The translations under genes were made by a program, and so were the position numbers. Source: Ralstonia sp. SET104 (GTDB lineage Bacteria; Pseudomonadota; Gammaproteobacteria; Burkholderiales; Burkholderiaceae). Taken from it: a stretch of 64,000 nucleotides of DNA. The DNA is taken from assembly GCF_003851545.1 (NCBI RefSeq), contig NZ_BHVX01000009.1, positions 1 through 64,000 of the forward strand, read 5' to 3'. Under the pieces are notes generated by a model. It did not search any database. It worked only from the letters and a program-made list of their open reading frames with translations, and had not been told where the DNA came from. Positions 27,202 through 37,296 of the stretch are shown one piece after another; the stretch's first letter is position 1, and each line of letters begins with the position of its first letter.

Positions 27202-27860
27202 CGGCGATTCGTGCACAGCGTGGCCTGGCGCTGCTGACGGCAGCGTCGATCGCCACGCTGGCGCTGCCGGCAAGCGTTGCTCAAGCGGCGCGGCATCGCG
27301 CGTCCAAACCGGCGGCATCGGCGGAGAAGATTTTTGTCGTGCCCAGCACCCTGACGCAGCTTTGCGTGGCCGACTCCAAGCCGCTGCAGCAAGCGCTGAG
27401 CACGGCGTGGACGCCACCTCCGCCCTCGCTCGAGCAATGGACGAGCCTGGCACGCACGATGGCCTGCGACCTGTCCGGTGCGCGTGACCTCGGCTGGCAC
27501 CGCGTGCCGCTTCGCACGTACGCCACCGCCTTGCGCTTCCCGCTCACCTGGGTTGAGTGGCAAGGCACCGGGGCGAAGGCACAGCGCCGTGCGCGTGTGT
27601 TCCGCTCGGCTGGGCAATTGCCGAGCCGTCTGGAGTTCAACGTGTCCGGCACGCTGCAAGAAGTGCGATACGACGCACGCCGCGGGCTACTGTCAGCCCG
27701 CTTCCTGCGCCGCGATGCGGTTGCGCCCGGCACCACACCTGCGCCGATCGCACCGCCGCCTCCGCCGGGCCAGTGCGCCGGCACGCAGTTGCAGTTCCAG
27801 CAGCAGGGCGGCGTGTGGCTGCTCTCGGGCGTGGAGCCTGTGCCTGGCTCGCCCTGCTGA
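27198..27860 (+). CDS. Small exported protein interposed between glyQ and glyS
   Basis: A 220-residue protein of unknown function. Residues 1-29 are a signal peptide ([15 protein letters not shown], cleavage near AQA-A). The mature part has three or four Cys residues, a basic Arg-rich central region and a proline stretch ([14 protein letters not shown]) near the C-terminus. The ATG overlaps the glyQ stop as ATGA and has GGAGG upstream, so translation is probably coupled to glyQ. Nothing links it to tRNA charging; it may simply exploit the housekeeping promoter. Confidence 0.75.
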   Translation: MTAIRAQRGLALLTAASIATLALPASVAQAARHRASKPAASAEKIFVVPSTLTQLCVADSKPLQQALSTAWTPPPPSLEQWTSLARTMACDLSGARDLGWHRVPLRTYATALRFPLTWVEWQGTGAKAQRRARVFRSAGQLPSRLEFNVSGTLQEVRYDARRGLLSARFLRRDAVAPGTTPAPIAPPPPPGQCAGTQLQFQQQGGVWLLSGVEPVPGSPC

Positions 27861-27947
27861 TCACTGAACCGAACAACACAACGTAACCGCCGCATCTGAC
27901 TTGAACACCCAGCGGCGCAGAACAACGACGTCACCGATTCAAACGCT

Positions 27948-30041
27948 ATGTCCACCCTCCTGATCGAACTGCTGACCGAAGAACTGCCGCCCAAGGCGCT
28001 GTCCCGCTTGGGCGAGGCGTTTGCGCGCGGCCTGTTTGACGGTCTGTCGGCGCAAGGCCTGCTCGAAGAGGGCGCCGCCGTGGAAGGCTTTGCCACACCA
28101 CGCCGCTTGGCTGTATCGATCACCGGCGTGCGCCGCACGGCCCCCGATCGCGAGCTGCGCGAGAAGGTTCTGCCCGTGACCATCGCCTTCGACGCCGAGG
28201 GCAAGCCCGCCGCGCCGCTCGTCAAGAAACTGGCTGCGCTGGCCAAGACGGTAGGCGTGGAAGTCATCGCCCCCGAATCGCTCGAACGCGCGCCCGACGG
28301 CAAGGCCGAAGCGCTGTTCTACCGCTACACCGCACGCGGCGCCGCGCTGGCCGACGGCCTGCAGACCGCGCTGACACAAACCATCGCCAACCTGCCGATC
28401 CCGAAGGTGATGACGTATCAGCGCCCGAACGGTGAAAACGTGCAGTTCGTGCGCCCAGCACACAAGCTGATTGCGCTGCTCGACAGCACGGTCATTCCCG
28501 TCAGCGCGTTTGGCCTGCAAGCAGGCAACATCACGCTGGGCCACCGTTTCCTGTCGTCGGGCGAAATCATCATCCAGGACGCCGCCTCCTACGCGAGCAC
28601 GCTGGAAGCCCAGGGCAAGGTCATCGCCAGTTATGCCAAGCGAAAAGAAGCCATCCGCGCCGAGCTGCTCAAGACCGCCGGCACTGATACGGTCGTCATG
28701 CCCGAAGCGCTGCTGGACGAAGTGAACGCGCTGGTCGAATGGCCCGTGGTCTACCCCTGTCACTTCGAGGAAGCATTCCTCGCCGTGCCGCAGGAGTGCC
28801 TGATCCTGACCATGCAGACCAACCAGAAGTACTTTGCGCTGACGGATGCACAGGGCCATCTGCGCAACCGCTTCCTGATCGTCTCGAACATCGCCACGGG
28901 CACGCCCGAGGCCATCATCCAAGGCAACGAGCGCGTGGTGCGCCCGCGCCTGGCCGACGCCCGCTTCTTCTTCGAGCAGGACAAGAAGAAGCCGCTGGCC
29001 GACCGCGTGCCGCTGCTCTCGCGCGTGGTCTATCACAACAAGATCGGCACGCAGCTGGAGCGCGTGACGCGGCTGCAAGCCATCGCTGGTCAACTGGCCG
29101 AAAAGCTCGGCGCGGATGTTGCGCACGCCTCACGCGGCGCGCTGCTGGCCAAGGCCGACCTGCTGACCGACATGGTGGGCGAGTTCCCAGAGCTGCAAGG
29201 CACGATGGGCACCTACTACGCCCGCCACGACGGTGAACCCGACGACGTCGCGCTGGCCTGCTCCGAGCACTATCAGCCGCGCTTTGCCGGCGACGCACTG
29301 CCCAGCACCGCCACCGGCACCGTGGTGGCGCTGGCCGACAAGCTCGAAACGCTGGTCGGCATCTGGGGAATCGGCCTGCAACCCACGGGCGAGAAAGACC
29401 CGTTCGCGCTACGCCGCCACGCGCTGGGCATCCTGCGCATGCTGATTGAAAAGCCGCTCGCGCTGACGATCGGCGACGCGCTGCAGATTGCCGTCGCCAG
29501 CTTCGACGGCATCGCTGCCGTCAAGCCGGACCTCGCCGCCATCACCGACTTCCTGTACGACCGCCTGCGCGGCTACCTGAAGGACAAGGGCTACAGCACC
29601 AACGAGGTGGAAGCCGTGGTCAGCCAGCGCCCACAGCGCCTGGACGACATCGTCGCGCGCCTGGAAGCCGTGCGCGCCTTTGCCGCCCTGCCGCAGGCCG
29701 AAGCGCTGGCCGCCGCCAACAAGCGCATCACCAACATCCTGAAGAAGACCGACGTCGCCATCGGCGGGGTGCAACCGCAACTGCTCAAAGAAGATGCCGA
29801 GCGCGCGCTGCACCAAGCTGTCGCCTCATCCGAGCCTCAGGTGCACGACGCGTTTGCACGCGGCGATTTCACCACCGCGCTCAAGACGCTGGCCGGCCTG
29901 CGCGAAGCGGTCGATACCTTCTTCGACGGCGTAATGGTGATGGCCGACGACACCGCACTGCGCGACAACCGGCTCGCATTGCTGGGTGAACTGCACAGCC
30001 TGATGAACCGCGTGGCGGACATCTCCAAGCTGGCTGCTTGA
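27948..30041 (+). CDS. glyS: Glycyl-tRNA synthetase beta subunit
   Basis: A 697-residue beta subunit, the usual length, starting [18 protein letters not shown]. It contains the HD-like central region ([22 protein letters not shown]) and the C-terminal anticodon-binding and DALR-type helices ([11 protein letters not shown]). It pairs with GlyQ to charge tRNA-Gly. It lies 87 bp after the interposed gene. Confidence 0.97.
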   Translation: MSTLLIELLTEELPPKALSRLGEAFARGLFDGLSAQGLLEEGAAVEGFATPRRLAVSITGVRRTAPDRELREKVLPVTIAFDAEGKPAAPLVKKLAALAKTVGVEVIAPESLERAPDGKAEALFYRYTARGAALADGLQTALTQTIANLPIPKVMTYQRPNGENVQFVRPAHKLIALLDSTVIPVSAFGLQAGNITLGHRFLSSGEIIIQDAASYASTLEAQGKVIASYAKRKEAIRAELLKTAGTDTVVMPEALLDEVNALVEWPVVYPCHFEEAFLAVPQECLILTMQTNQKYFALTDAQGHLRNRFLIVSNIATGTPEAIIQGNERVVRPRLADARFFFEQDKKKPLADRVPLLSRVVYHNKIGTQLERVTRLQAIAGQLAEKLGADVAHASRGALLAKADLLTDMVGEFPELQGTMGTYYARHDGEPDDVALACSEHYQPRFAGDALPSTATGTVVALADKLETLVGIWGIGLQPTGEKDPFALRRHALGILRMLIEKPLALTIGDALQIAVASFDGIAAVKPDLAAITDFLYDRLRGYLKDKGYSTNEVEAVVSQRPQRLDDIVARLEAVRAFAALPQAEALAAANKRITNILKKTDVAIGGVQPQLLKEDAERALHQAVASSEPQVHDAFARGDFTTALKTLAGLREAVDTFFDGVMVMADDTALRDNRLALLGELHSLMNRVADISKLAA

Positions 30042-30072
30042 TTGGCCAACTGAGCGAAAGCCGGAGCCCGAC

Positions 30073-30660
30073 ATGCCCCACGTCCCCAAGCTGGTGATCC
30101 TCGACCGCGACGGCGTTATCAACCGCGACAGCGACCAGTTCATCAAATCACCTGACGAGTGGATCGCCCTTGACGGCAGCCTGGAAGCCATTGCCGAGCT
30201 GAACCAGGCCGGCTACCAGGTGGTGGTGGCAACCAACCAGTCGGGTATCGGACGCGGCCTGTTTGAAGCCGCTGCGCTCAACGCCATGCACGAGAAGATG
30301 TACAAGGCGCTCGCCACCTACGGCGGGCGCGTCGATGCTGTCTTCTTCTGCCCGCACACTGCGGCGGACGCCTGCGAATGCCGCAAGCCCAAGGCCGGCA
30401 TGTTTCGCGAGATCGCGCGCCGTTTCGACATCGACCTGACCGGCGTGCCGGTGGTCGGCGATTCGCTGCGCGATCTGCAAGCCGGCGCAGAAGTCGGCGC
30501 CGTCCCGCACCTCGTACTCACCGGCAAGGGCACCAAGACCCGCGACGCCGGCAACCTGCCCTCGGGCACCCAGATTCACCAAGACCTGCGTGCGTTTGCG
30601 CGCGCGCTGCTGTCCCCCGCGCCCCAGGGCATGCCCACGCGAGCCCCTTGCGCCTCTTAA
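30073..30660 (+). CDS. gmhB: D-glycero-beta-D-manno-heptose-1,7-bisphosphate 7-phosphatase
   Basis: A 195-residue HAD-family phosphatase for LPS inner-core ADP-heptose synthesis. The nucleophile motif LDRDGVINRD is at residues 9-18. Motif II (ATNQSGIGRG) and the GmhB zinc-binding loop (CPHTAADACECRKPKAGM) follow, then motif IV VVGDSLRDLQAG. The C-terminal tail is slightly extended. It starts 31 nt after glyS and is followed 13 nt later by plsC. Confidence 0.94.
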   Translation: MPHVPKLVILDRDGVINRDSDQFIKSPDEWIALDGSLEAIAELNQAGYQVVVATNQSGIGRGLFEAAALNAMHEKMYKALATYGGRVDAVFFCPHTAADACECRKPKAGMFREIARRFDIDLTGVPVVGDSLRDLQAGAEVGAVPHLVLTGKGTKTRDAGNLPSGTQIHQDLRAFARALLSPAPQGMPTRAPCAS

Positions 30661-30673
30661 ATGCGCGCCCCCA

Positions 30674-31426
30674 ATGACTCTTATCCGTTCGCTGCTGTAC
30701 CTGATTTTCCTGATTGTCTGGACGCCGATCTATGCGGTGGCCTGCTTTATCGTGTTTCCGTTCATGAACCCCGCCCGCCGGTTCTGGATGGTGTCCGGGT
30801 GGACGAAGTCCGCCATCTGGATGGCGCGCCTGCTGGTGGGCATCCGCTGGCAATACCAGGGCTGGGAGCACATCGAAGAAGCCGTTGCCACCAACAAGCA
30901 GGTGGTGCTGCTCTCCAAGCATCAGTCGGCGTGGGAGACCATGGCCTATGTCGCGACCATGCCACGCCCGCTGTGCTACGTGTTCAAGCGTGAGCTGCTG
31001 TTTGTGCCGTTCTTCGGCTGGGCGCTGGGCATGCTCAAGATGGTGCACATCAACCGCAAGGACGGCGCCAACGCATTTGCTTCAGTAGCGCGTCAGGGCA
31101 AGGAACGGATGGCCGAAGGCGCATGGGTGATCATGTTTCCGGAAGGCACGCGCACGCGCTCGGGTGATCCGAAACCGCGCTACAAGAGCGGCGGTGCGCG
31201 CTTCGCCGTGGATACCGGCGCATGGGTCATCCCTATCGCCCACAACTCCGGTCGCGTGTGGCCGCGCAATTCGTTCCTGAAGCACCCGGGGCTGATCACG
31301 CTGTCGGTGGGTCCGGCCATCTCGACCGCCGGCAAGACCAGCGACGAGCTCAACCGCGAAGTCGAAGCGTGGATCGAAACAGAAATGCGTAGAATCGACG
31401 CCGATAGCTACCGCGAGCACGCATGA
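30674..31426 (+). CDS. plsC: 1-acyl-sn-glycerol-3-phosphate acyltransferase
   Basis: A 250-residue membrane acyltransferase making phosphatidate. An N-terminal hydrophobic segment (LLYLIFLIVWTPIYAVACFIVF) is followed by the catalytic block KHQSAWETM, where the usual HX4D reads HX4E, and the FPEGTRTRSG block that binds glycerol-3-phosphate. The start at 30674 places the membrane helix at the N-terminus. The stop codon overlaps the next start as ATGA. Confidence 0.9.
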   Translation: MTLIRSLLYLIFLIVWTPIYAVACFIVFPFMNPARRFWMVSGWTKSAIWMARLLVGIRWQYQGWEHIEEAVATNKQVVLLSKHQSAWETMAYVATMPRPLCYVFKRELLFVPFFGWALGMLKMVHINRKDGANAFASVARQGKERMAEGAWVIMFPEGTRTRSGDPKPRYKSGGARFAVDTGAWVIPIAHNSGRVWPRNSFLKHPGLITLSVGPAISTAGKTSDELNREVEAWIETEMRRIDADSYREHA

Positions 31427-32301
31427 AACTGCTGCGCCCACCGACTTCGCCCTCCACCGCCGACAGCGTCCAGCTTGAGCTGCCGCTGCTCGCGCCGGAA
31501 GCCACGTCGCCGTCGCAGCAGCCTGACGCGTCCCTCTTCGCCCCGCCCGCACCCGATTTTTTCACCGCACCGCTGGGCCCCAACCAGCGCCGCCTGACGC
31601 TGGGCGAGCGCGCGCTGGTCTACAACCTCAAGCGTTCGTCGCGGCGCACCATCGGTTTTGTCATCGATGACCGCGGCTTGTCGATCACGGCACCGCGCTG
31701 GGTCACGCTGGCCGAGATCGAACACGCCATCGCCGAAAAGCAGAAGTGGATCTTCGCCAAGCTGGCCGAATGGCGCACGAACGCAGCGCGCCGCATGCTG
31801 CCGCCCATGGAGTGGCAGGACGGCGCGACGCTGCCGTTCCTCGGCAAGACGATCATGCTCAAGCTGGAGTCGCCCATCGGTGCGCTGATGTTCGATGCCG
31901 ACACCAGCGTGCTTCACCTGGGTCTGCCGCCCACCACGACTGAACAGCAACTCAAGGACCGCGTGCAGGGTTGGCTGCAGACGCAGGCGCGACGCCTCTT
32001 CGGCGAACGGCTTGAGGTGTACGCAGAACGCCTGGGCGTGCGGCATAGCGCGTATGCGCTGTCGTCCGCCGCCACACGCTGGGGAAGCTGCACTGCCGAC
32101 GGCAAGATCCGCCTGAACTGGCGGCTCGTGCATTTCCCGATGAGCCTGATCGACTACGTGGTCGCACACGAGCTTGCGCACCTCAAGGAGATGAACCACA
32201 GCCCGCGTTTTTGGGACACGGTGGAATCGATCTTTCCTGAGTTTCGTGACGCGCGGGAGCAACTCCGGTCGCATCCGCCGGAGTACTTACCCGCTTTTTG
32301 A
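31423..32301 (+). CDS. YgjP-like metallopeptidase-fold protein (DUF45/M48-related)
   Basis: A 292-residue protein. The zincin motif HELAHLKEMNHSPRFW (about residues 247-262) and the RWGSCTADGKIRLNWRLV block define the YgjP/DUF45 family; E. coli YgjP has been reported as a UTP pyrophosphatase. The N-terminal 60 residues are a Ser/Pro-rich variable region. It overlaps plsC by ATGA, so the two are translationally coupled. Its substrate here is not predictable. Confidence 0.85.
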   Translation: MKLLRPPTSPSTADSVQLELPLLAPEATSPSQQPDASLFAPPAPDFFTAPLGPNQRRLTLGERALVYNLKRSSRRTIGFVIDDRGLSITAPRWVTLAEIEHAIAEKQKWIFAKLAEWRTNAARRMLPPMEWQDGATLPFLGKTIMLKLESPIGALMFDADTSVLHLGLPPTTTEQQLKDRVQGWLQTQARRLFGERLEVYAERLGVRHSAYALSSAATRWGSCTADGKIRLNWRLVHFPMSLIDYVVAHELAHLKEMNHSPRFWDTVESIFPEFRDAREQLRSHPPEYLPAF

Positions 32302-32415
32302 GTTTTTTGCTGGTGGCGCACCAATAAAAAACAGCGCGCCAAGCCACTCCCAGCACATTCCGTCACACCCTCCTACAATATCGCCTTCCCCGCAGTCCCC
32401 CAGGAAGGAAACCCC

Positions 32416-32823
32416 ATGCGAATGCTCCACACCATGCTGCGCGTCGGCGACATGCAGCGCTCAATCGACTTCTACACCAAGGTGCTCGGCATGCAATTGC
32501 TGCGCACCAGCGACAATCCCGAATACAAGTACTCGCTGGCCTTCGTCGGCTACGGCCCGGAAACCGGCAACACCGTTATTGAGCTGACCTACAACTACGG
32601 CGTGAGCGAGTATGAACTCGGCTCCGCCTTCGGCCACCTCGCCATCGAAGTCGACAACGCCGCGCAGGCCTGCGACCAGATCCGCAACGCGGGTGGCAAA
32701 GTCACGCGCGAGGCCGGCCCGGTCAAGGGCGGCAGCACCATCATCGCGTTTGTGGAAGATCCGGACGGCTACAAGATCGAACTGATCCAGGCACGCTCAA
32801 TGCCCGATGGCAACCGTCACTGA
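32416..32823 (+). CDS. gloA: Lactoylglutathione lyase (glyoxalase I)
   Basis: A 135-residue glyoxalase I converting the methylglyoxal-glutathione hemithioacetal to S-lactoylglutathione. The metal-ligand His5 ([11 protein letters not shown]), Glu (VIELTYNYG), His (FGHLAIEV) and Glu (YKIELIQ) are all present. Typical length. GGAAGGAAA precedes the ATG, and TACAAT at 32375-32380 may be the -10 box. The last 17 nt overlap the next gene. Confidence 0.95.
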   Translation: MRMLHTMLRVGDMQRSIDFYTKVLGMQLLRTSDNPEYKYSLAFVGYGPETGNTVIELTYNYGVSEYELGSAFGHLAIEVDNAAQACDQIRNAGGKVTREAGPVKGGSTIIAFVEDPDGYKIELIQARSMPDGNRH

Positions 32824-33712
32824 CACCGTCCGCCGTCCGCTGGACGGCACCGCCATCGGCCTGATGGTGGTGCTGTGCATGTGTTGGGGTTTCCAGCAGG
32901 TGGCCATCAAGGTGGCCGCGCACGATGTCGGGCCCGTCATGCAGGCCGGCGTGCGATCGACGATTGCGTCCGGGCTGGTGCTGGCGTTTGCGCTTTGGCG
33001 CGGTACGTGCCTGTCGGTACGCGACGGCACGTTGCCGGGCGGCCTGATAGCCGGCGTACTGTTCGGCATCGAGTTCCTGTGCATCTTCATCGGCCTGGGC
33101 TACACCACGGCCTCGCGCATGGCGGTGTTCCTCTACACGGCGCCGATCTTCACTGCGCTCGGTCTGCACTTTTTCGTGCGGGGCGAACATCTGCGCTCGC
33201 GCCAGTGGATCGGTATCGGCATTGCATTTGCGGGGATCGTGCTGGCGTTTGCCGATGGCATTCTGCACCCGGCGGCCGGCTCGTCGACGTCGTTGGGCGA
33301 TGCACTCGGTGTGGCAGCCGGCGCGCTCTGGGGCGCAACGACCATCGTCGTGCGTGCGAGCAAGCTGTCGGAAGCGCCGGTGGCCAAAACGCTGCTGTAC
33401 CAGTTGGCCGTGTCAGCCGTGCTGCTGATGATGATGGCCGCCGGCACGGGCCAGATCTTCACGGCCAATCTGACACCGACCGCGCTTGCCAGCCTCGCCT
33501 ACCAGTCCGTGCTGATTGCCTTTGCCAGCTACCTGACGTGGTTCTGGCTGCTGCGCCGCTACCTGGCGTCGCGCTTGTCGGTGTTCTCGTTCTTGACGCC
33601 GCTGTTTGGCGTGGCGTTTGGCGTGTTGCTGTTACACGAGCCGGTGGGCCTGCGGTTTGCGCTGGCCGCGGTGCTTGTGCTCTCAGGCATCCTGCTCGTC
33701 AATCTTCGATAA
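32807..33712 (+). CDS. EamA-family (DMT superfamily) membrane transporter
   Basis: A 301-residue inner-membrane protein with about ten transmembrane helices in two EamA repeats (first half [18 protein letters not shown] to about residue 150; second half from [18 protein letters not shown]). Substrate unknown; many relatives export metabolites or amino acids. The start overlaps gloA by 17 nt in another frame, implying translational coupling. The Thr/Arg-rich N-terminus is short, as expected for the family. Confidence 0.88.
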   Translation: MATVTDTVRRPLDGTAIGLMVVLCMCWGFQQVAIKVAAHDVGPVMQAGVRSTIASGLVLAFALWRGTCLSVRDGTLPGGLIAGVLFGIEFLCIFIGLGYTTASRMAVFLYTAPIFTALGLHFFVRGEHLRSRQWIGIGIAFAGIVLAFADGILHPAAGSSTSLGDALGVAAGALWGATTIVVRASKLSEAPVAKTLLYQLAVSAVLLMMMAAGTGQIFTANLTPTALASLAYQSVLIAFASYLTWFWLLRRYLASRLSVFSFLTPLFGVAFGVLLLHEPVGLRFALAAVLVLSGILLVNLR

Positions 33713-33742
33713 GAGACGGCTGCAAGAGAGAAGCGCAATGGC

Positions 33743-33807
33743 TCTGACGGTTCAACGCCGCCGCAGACAGTACTAGCAGTACGGCAAGGCGGCGCTGGGC
33801 TGTCAGA
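33743..33807. repeat. Extragenic palindrome (REP-like) between convergent genes
   Basis: A 65-nt near-perfect imperfect palindrome. The outer arms start TCTGAC (33743) and end GTCAGA (33807); the next block is CGCCGCC / GGCGGCG, and the inner block AGTAC-TAGC-AGTAC flanks the tip. Allowing G-U pairs, the outer stem is about 20 bp. It covers the stop codon of the minus-strand rsmA gene and lies just after the transporter gene, consistent with a repetitive extragenic palindrome acting as a bidirectional transcription or decay barrier. Genome copy number cannot be judged from this window. Confidence 0.7.
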
Positions 33808-34657
33808 ATTCGCCTCCGTCGGTCTCTTCAGGCGTACTGCCGGCGATGCGGTTGGCCGGCAGCGCGTTCGCCACCGCCACAAAGTCTTCCACCGGCACTT
33901 CTTCCGCGCGACGGCTCAGGTCAAAGCCGAGCGCGTCGAAATCGATCACATCGCGAAGCGCGCCCAGCGTATTGCGCAACACCTTGCGCCGCTGCGAAAA
34001 CGCCATCGTCACCACCGTGCCCAGCGCGCGCATGTCCACCGGCGCATACGGCGATTTGTCGGCCGGCCACGGAATCATCCGCACCACGGCCGAATCCACC
34101 TTGGGCGGCGGGTTGAACGAGCCTGGCGGCACATCCAGCACCAGCTCCATGTAATACCGCACCTGCAGCATCACCGACAGCCGGCTGAACGCCTTGCTGC
34201 CCGGCGCCGCCACCATGCGGTCGACCACCTCTTTCTGCAGCATGAAGTGCTGATCGCGTACGCGATCTGCGAACGTGGCCAGATGAAACAGCAGCGGGCT
34301 CGAGATGTTGTATGGCAGGTTGCCGACGATGCGCAGCGGTCGGCCCGTCTCATGCAGCGAACCGAAATCGAATGCCAGCGCATCGCCCGCATGCACGATC
34401 AGCCGATCGCCGAAACGCTTCTGCAGGCGTGCGACGAGGTCGCGGTCCAGCTCGACCACCTGCAGCGTGCGCACGCGCTCCATCAGCGGCACGGTGAGCG
34501 CGCCCAGACCCGGGCCGATCTCGACGAGCACATCGTCGGGCTGCGGATCAATGGCGGCAACGATGGCGTGGATCACGCCGTCATCGACCAGGAAATTCTG
34601 GCCGAAGCGCTTGCGGGCCTGATGCCCCTGGTGAACGCCGGTCGTGGATCGTGCCAT
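33803..34657 (-). CDS. rsmA: 16S rRNA dimethyladenosine transferase RsmA (KsgA)
   Basis: A 284-residue SAM-dependent methyltransferase dimethylating two adjacent adenines near the 16S 3' end. It has [11 protein letters not shown] at the start, SAM motif [11 protein letters not shown], and the catalytic [11 protein letters not shown] (N-L-P-Y). The C-terminal helical domain contains [13 protein letters not shown]. It is last in lptD-surA-pdxA-rsmA. The stop codon lies inside a REP-like palindrome. Confidence 0.96.
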   Translation of the reverse strand: MARSTTGVHQGHQARKRFGQNFLVDDGVIHAIVAAIDPQPDDVLVEIGPGLGALTVPLMERVRTLQVVELDRDLVARLQKRFGDRLIVHAGDALAFDFGSLHETGRPLRIVGNLPYNISSPLLFHLATFADRVRDQHFMLQKEVVDRMVAAPGSKAFSRLSVMLQVRYYMELVLDVPPGSFNPPPKVDSAVVRMIPWPADKSPYAPVDMRALGTVVTMAFSQRRKVLRNTLGALRDVIDFDALGFDLSRRAEEVPVEDFVAVANALPANRIAGSTPEETDGGEF

Positions 34658-34689
34658 TGCGAACTCGAAATCGAAAAGGTCAAAAAAAA

Positions 34690-35706
34690 TCAGGAGCGTG
34701 CTGCGTGGCGAGCCATGGCGATTGCCGTGTCGATCGCCTCGATCATGCTGCCGAACTCCGCGCGGCCTGTACCCGCCAGATCCAGCGCCGTACCGTGGTC
34801 AACCGACGTGCGCACGAATGGCAGGCCCAGCGTGATGTTCACGCCGTGGCCAAAGGTGCCGTACTTGAGCGGCGCCAGGCCCTGATCGTGATACATCGCC
34901 AGCACGCAGTCGGCATCGGCCAGCAGGCGCGGCTGAAACAGCGTGTCGGCCGGATACGGGCCACGCGCATCGATGCCGCGCGCACGCGCACGCGCGATGG
35001 CGGGTTCGATTACCTCGATCTCTTCGCGGCCGAGATGGCCGGACTCCCCTGCATGCGGATTCAACCCTGTCACGAGGATGCGCGGCGCGCCCAGCCCGAA
35101 GCGTGCGCGCAGGTCACGCTGCACGATGTCGAGCGTCTCGTCGAGCACCGCGGGCGTGATGGCGTCCGATACCTCGCGCAACGGCAGATGCGTCGTTGCA
35201 AGCGCTACGCGCAGCATGGCGTTGTCGTGCGCCGGTTGCGGGCCGGCCAGCATCATCACCACGCGCGGCGTGTGGCTGCGCTCGGCCAGGTATTCTGTGT
35301 GACCAGTAAACGGCACGCCGGCATCGTTGATCGTGCTCTTCTGTACCGGCGCCGTGACCATCGCGTCATAGCGCACGCCATCGGCCGTACCTTGCAGGCA
35401 ACCGTCGATGGCCGCGTCGAGCAGATCCAGCACATAGCGCCCATTGGCGGCATCCAGCACCCCAGCGCGCACCGGTGCACCCAGCGGGCGCTCCACAATG
35501 ATCAACGCCGTAGACGCAACGCGCCAGAAATCGCCCTGACCGGCCGCATCAGCCCGCGCCTGCAGCAATGCCGCATCACCAATCACGTGCCACCGCACCC
35601 CGGCGTAGCGCGACGATGCCTGCCGCGCCAGGTGCAGCAGCGCAGCCACGGTGATGTCGGGGCCGATGCCGGCGGGTTCGCCGGTGGTGATGGCAATGTT
35701 CAGCAT
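34690..35706 (-). CDS. pdxA: 4-hydroxythreonine-4-phosphate dehydrogenase PdxA
   Basis: A 338-residue pyridoxal-phosphate biosynthesis enzyme. Typical segments are [18 protein letters not shown] at the start, [37 protein letters not shown] with a metal-ligand His, and [16 protein letters not shown] with a second; the third lies in [12 protein letters not shown]. The ATG at 35706 gives the family N-terminus. It is flanked by surA and rsmA. Confidence 0.96.
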   Translation of the reverse strand: MLNIAITTGEPAGIGPDITVAALLHLARQASSRYAGVRWHVIGDAALLQARADAAGQGDFWRVASTALIIVERPLGAPVRAGVLDAANGRYVLDLLDAAIDGCLQGTADGVRYDAMVTAPVQKSTINDAGVPFTGHTEYLAERSHTPRVVMMLAGPQPAHDNAMLRVALATTHLPLREVSDAITPAVLDETLDIVQRDLRARFGLGAPRILVTGLNPHAGESGHLGREEIEVIEPAIARARARGIDARGPYPADTLFQPRLLADADCVLAMYHDQGLAPLKYGTFGHGVNITLGLPFVRTSVDHGTALDLAGTGRAEFGSMIEAIDTAIAMARHAARS

Positions 35707-35748
35707 GCAGCGCTTTCCTGCGATGATTTCAGGTCGGTCTAGAAACGC

Positions 35749-35772
35749 CACGGCCGCCCGCAGGCGGCCGTG
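35749..35772. other. Strong hairpin between surA and pdxA
   Basis: CACGGCCGCC (35749-35758) and GGCGGCCGTG (35763-35772) form a perfect 10-bp stem with a CGCA loop. On the minus strand it is followed only by GGCGTTTC, a weak U-tract, so it may act as an attenuator or RNase barrier rather than a full terminator. Confidence 0.6.
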
Positions 35773-35793
35773 AGCGATGCGGATATCCGTAGC

Positions 35794-37296
35794 TTACTGC
35801 TGACGGTTCACGCGATATTCCACGTGTGCCGAGTCGCGCAGCTCACGCAGCCAGTCTTCGTAAGCAGCCTGGACTTTCTGTTCGCGAATCACAGAGCGCG
35901 CGTAGTCGCGCTGGCGGTCCCCTGACACCTCAGCCTCACGTCGCCCTTCCACCTGGATCAGGTGCACGCCGAACTGGCTCTGCACCGGCTGCGACACATC
36001 GCCCGGCTTGAGTTGGTTCATCGCCTGCTCGAACTCCGGCACCAGTTGGCCCGGCGACACCCAGCCCAGCTCGCCGCCAGCACCAGCCGAACCATCTTGC
36101 GAATACCGGCGCGCCGCATCGCCAAAGTCATAGCCATGGACAATGCGATCACGCAGGCCCACCAACTGGCGGCGTGCGTCATCCGCCGACATCGTCGGAC
36201 CGGTCTTGATCAGGATGTGGCGCACTTGCGTCTGCTGCACCTTGGCGGCAATGGCCGTGCTCGGCGCACGCTTGTCCAGCAGCTTGATCACGTGAAAGCC
36301 CGCCGGGCTTTCAACCACCTGGCTCGCCACCTGGCCGGCCTTCATGTCGACCACGGCGTTGGCAAACACAGCCGGCAGACGGCCAATCGGACGCAGCCCC
36401 AGTTCGCCACCTTGCGAGGCATCCTGCGCGCCGGAATTGTCACGCGCCAGCTTGGCAAAATCTGCGCCGCCCTGCGCCTGCTTGAGCAGACTTTCAGCCT
36501 TGCTGCGCGCAGCGGCCTTCTCTGTATCCGAGGCACCCTCGGCGACCGGCACGAGAATCTGCGCGACGTTGTATTGCTGCTCGCCAGCCGGGGCCGCACC
36601 ACCGCCCTGCTGCGCCAGATAGTTGTCGATCTCGCCGTCGTAGACCTGCACCTTGGCGTCGACCTCGCGCTCACGCAGGCGCGCCAGCAGAATCTCCTGG
36701 CGCAGGTCATCGCGGTACTTGTCGTAGGTCATGCCGGCGTCCTTCAGCTTGCTCTTGAGCTGCGGCACCGACAGGTTGTTTCGCTGAGCCACGCTTTCCA
36801 CGGCACGATCCACATCGGCGTCGGATACGCGAATGCCGCTTTCCTTGGCGGTCTGCGCCTGCACGCGTTCCAGGATCAGCTGCTCGAGCACTTCGCCGAG
36901 CATATCTGCACGCGCAGGCAACGGGCGGTTCTGTGCGCGGAAGGTGCGCTCGACCAGATCGGCGCGGTTGAGCAGTTCGCGGCGGGTGATGACGTCGGTG
37001 TTGACCACGGCCACCACCTCGTCGACAAGCTGGCTGCGCGGCGCACCCGGAGCGGTCGGCTCAGGCAGCGTGCCCTGCAGCAGCGGCTGGCTCGGCGATG
37101 AATTCGGGTTGGCGAAGATGCCGCGCACCGGCGCACTCTTCTTCGTTGGTTGCGCCTGCTGCGCGTAGGCGGCGGGCGACAGCGTGGCGCCTGCCATCAG
37201 CGCAACCAGCACGCCGGTCGCAACACGCAAGCGGCCCAGAGGTGCCACACGCGTGGCGAAAGCGGTCGATTGGAAAGCCATGATGTCGTTATTCAT
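35794..37296 (-). CDS. surA: Periplasmic chaperone/peptidyl-prolyl isomerase SurA
   Basis: A 500-residue exported protein for outer-membrane protein assembly. A signal peptide ends near AAYAQQ (about residue 46). The SurA N-terminal domain follows (VDEVVAVVNTDVITRRELLNR), then two parvulin domains: the first around YNVAQILVPV...DFAKLARDNSGAQ, the second around VRHILIKTGP...DFGDAARRYSQDGSAGAGGELGWV. The ATG at 37296 overlaps the lptD stop by 8 nt; Met6 (37281) is an alternative. Its stop lies 22 nt before the surA-pdxA hairpin. Confidence 0.95.
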   Translation of the reverse strand: MNNDIMAFQSTAFATRVAPLGRLRVATGVLVALMAGATLSPAAYAQQAQPTKKSAPVRGIFANPNSSPSQPLLQGTLPEPTAPGAPRSQLVDEVVAVVNTDVITRRELLNRADLVERTFRAQNRPLPARADMLGEVLEQLILERVQAQTAKESGIRVSDADVDRAVESVAQRNNLSVPQLKSKLKDAGMTYDKYRDDLRQEILLARLREREVDAKVQVYDGEIDNYLAQQGGGAAPAGEQQYNVAQILVPVAEGASDTEKAAARSKAESLLKQAQGGADFAKLARDNSGAQDASQGGELGLRPIGRLPAVFANAVVDMKAGQVASQVVESPAGFHVIKLLDKRAPSTAIAAKVQQTQVRHILIKTGPTMSADDARRQLVGLRDRIVHGYDFGDAARRYSQDGSAGAGGELGWVSPGQLVPEFEQAMNQLKPGDVSQPVQSQFGVHLIQVEGRREAEVSGDRQRDYARSVIREQKVQAAYEDWLRELRDSAHVEYRVNRQQ

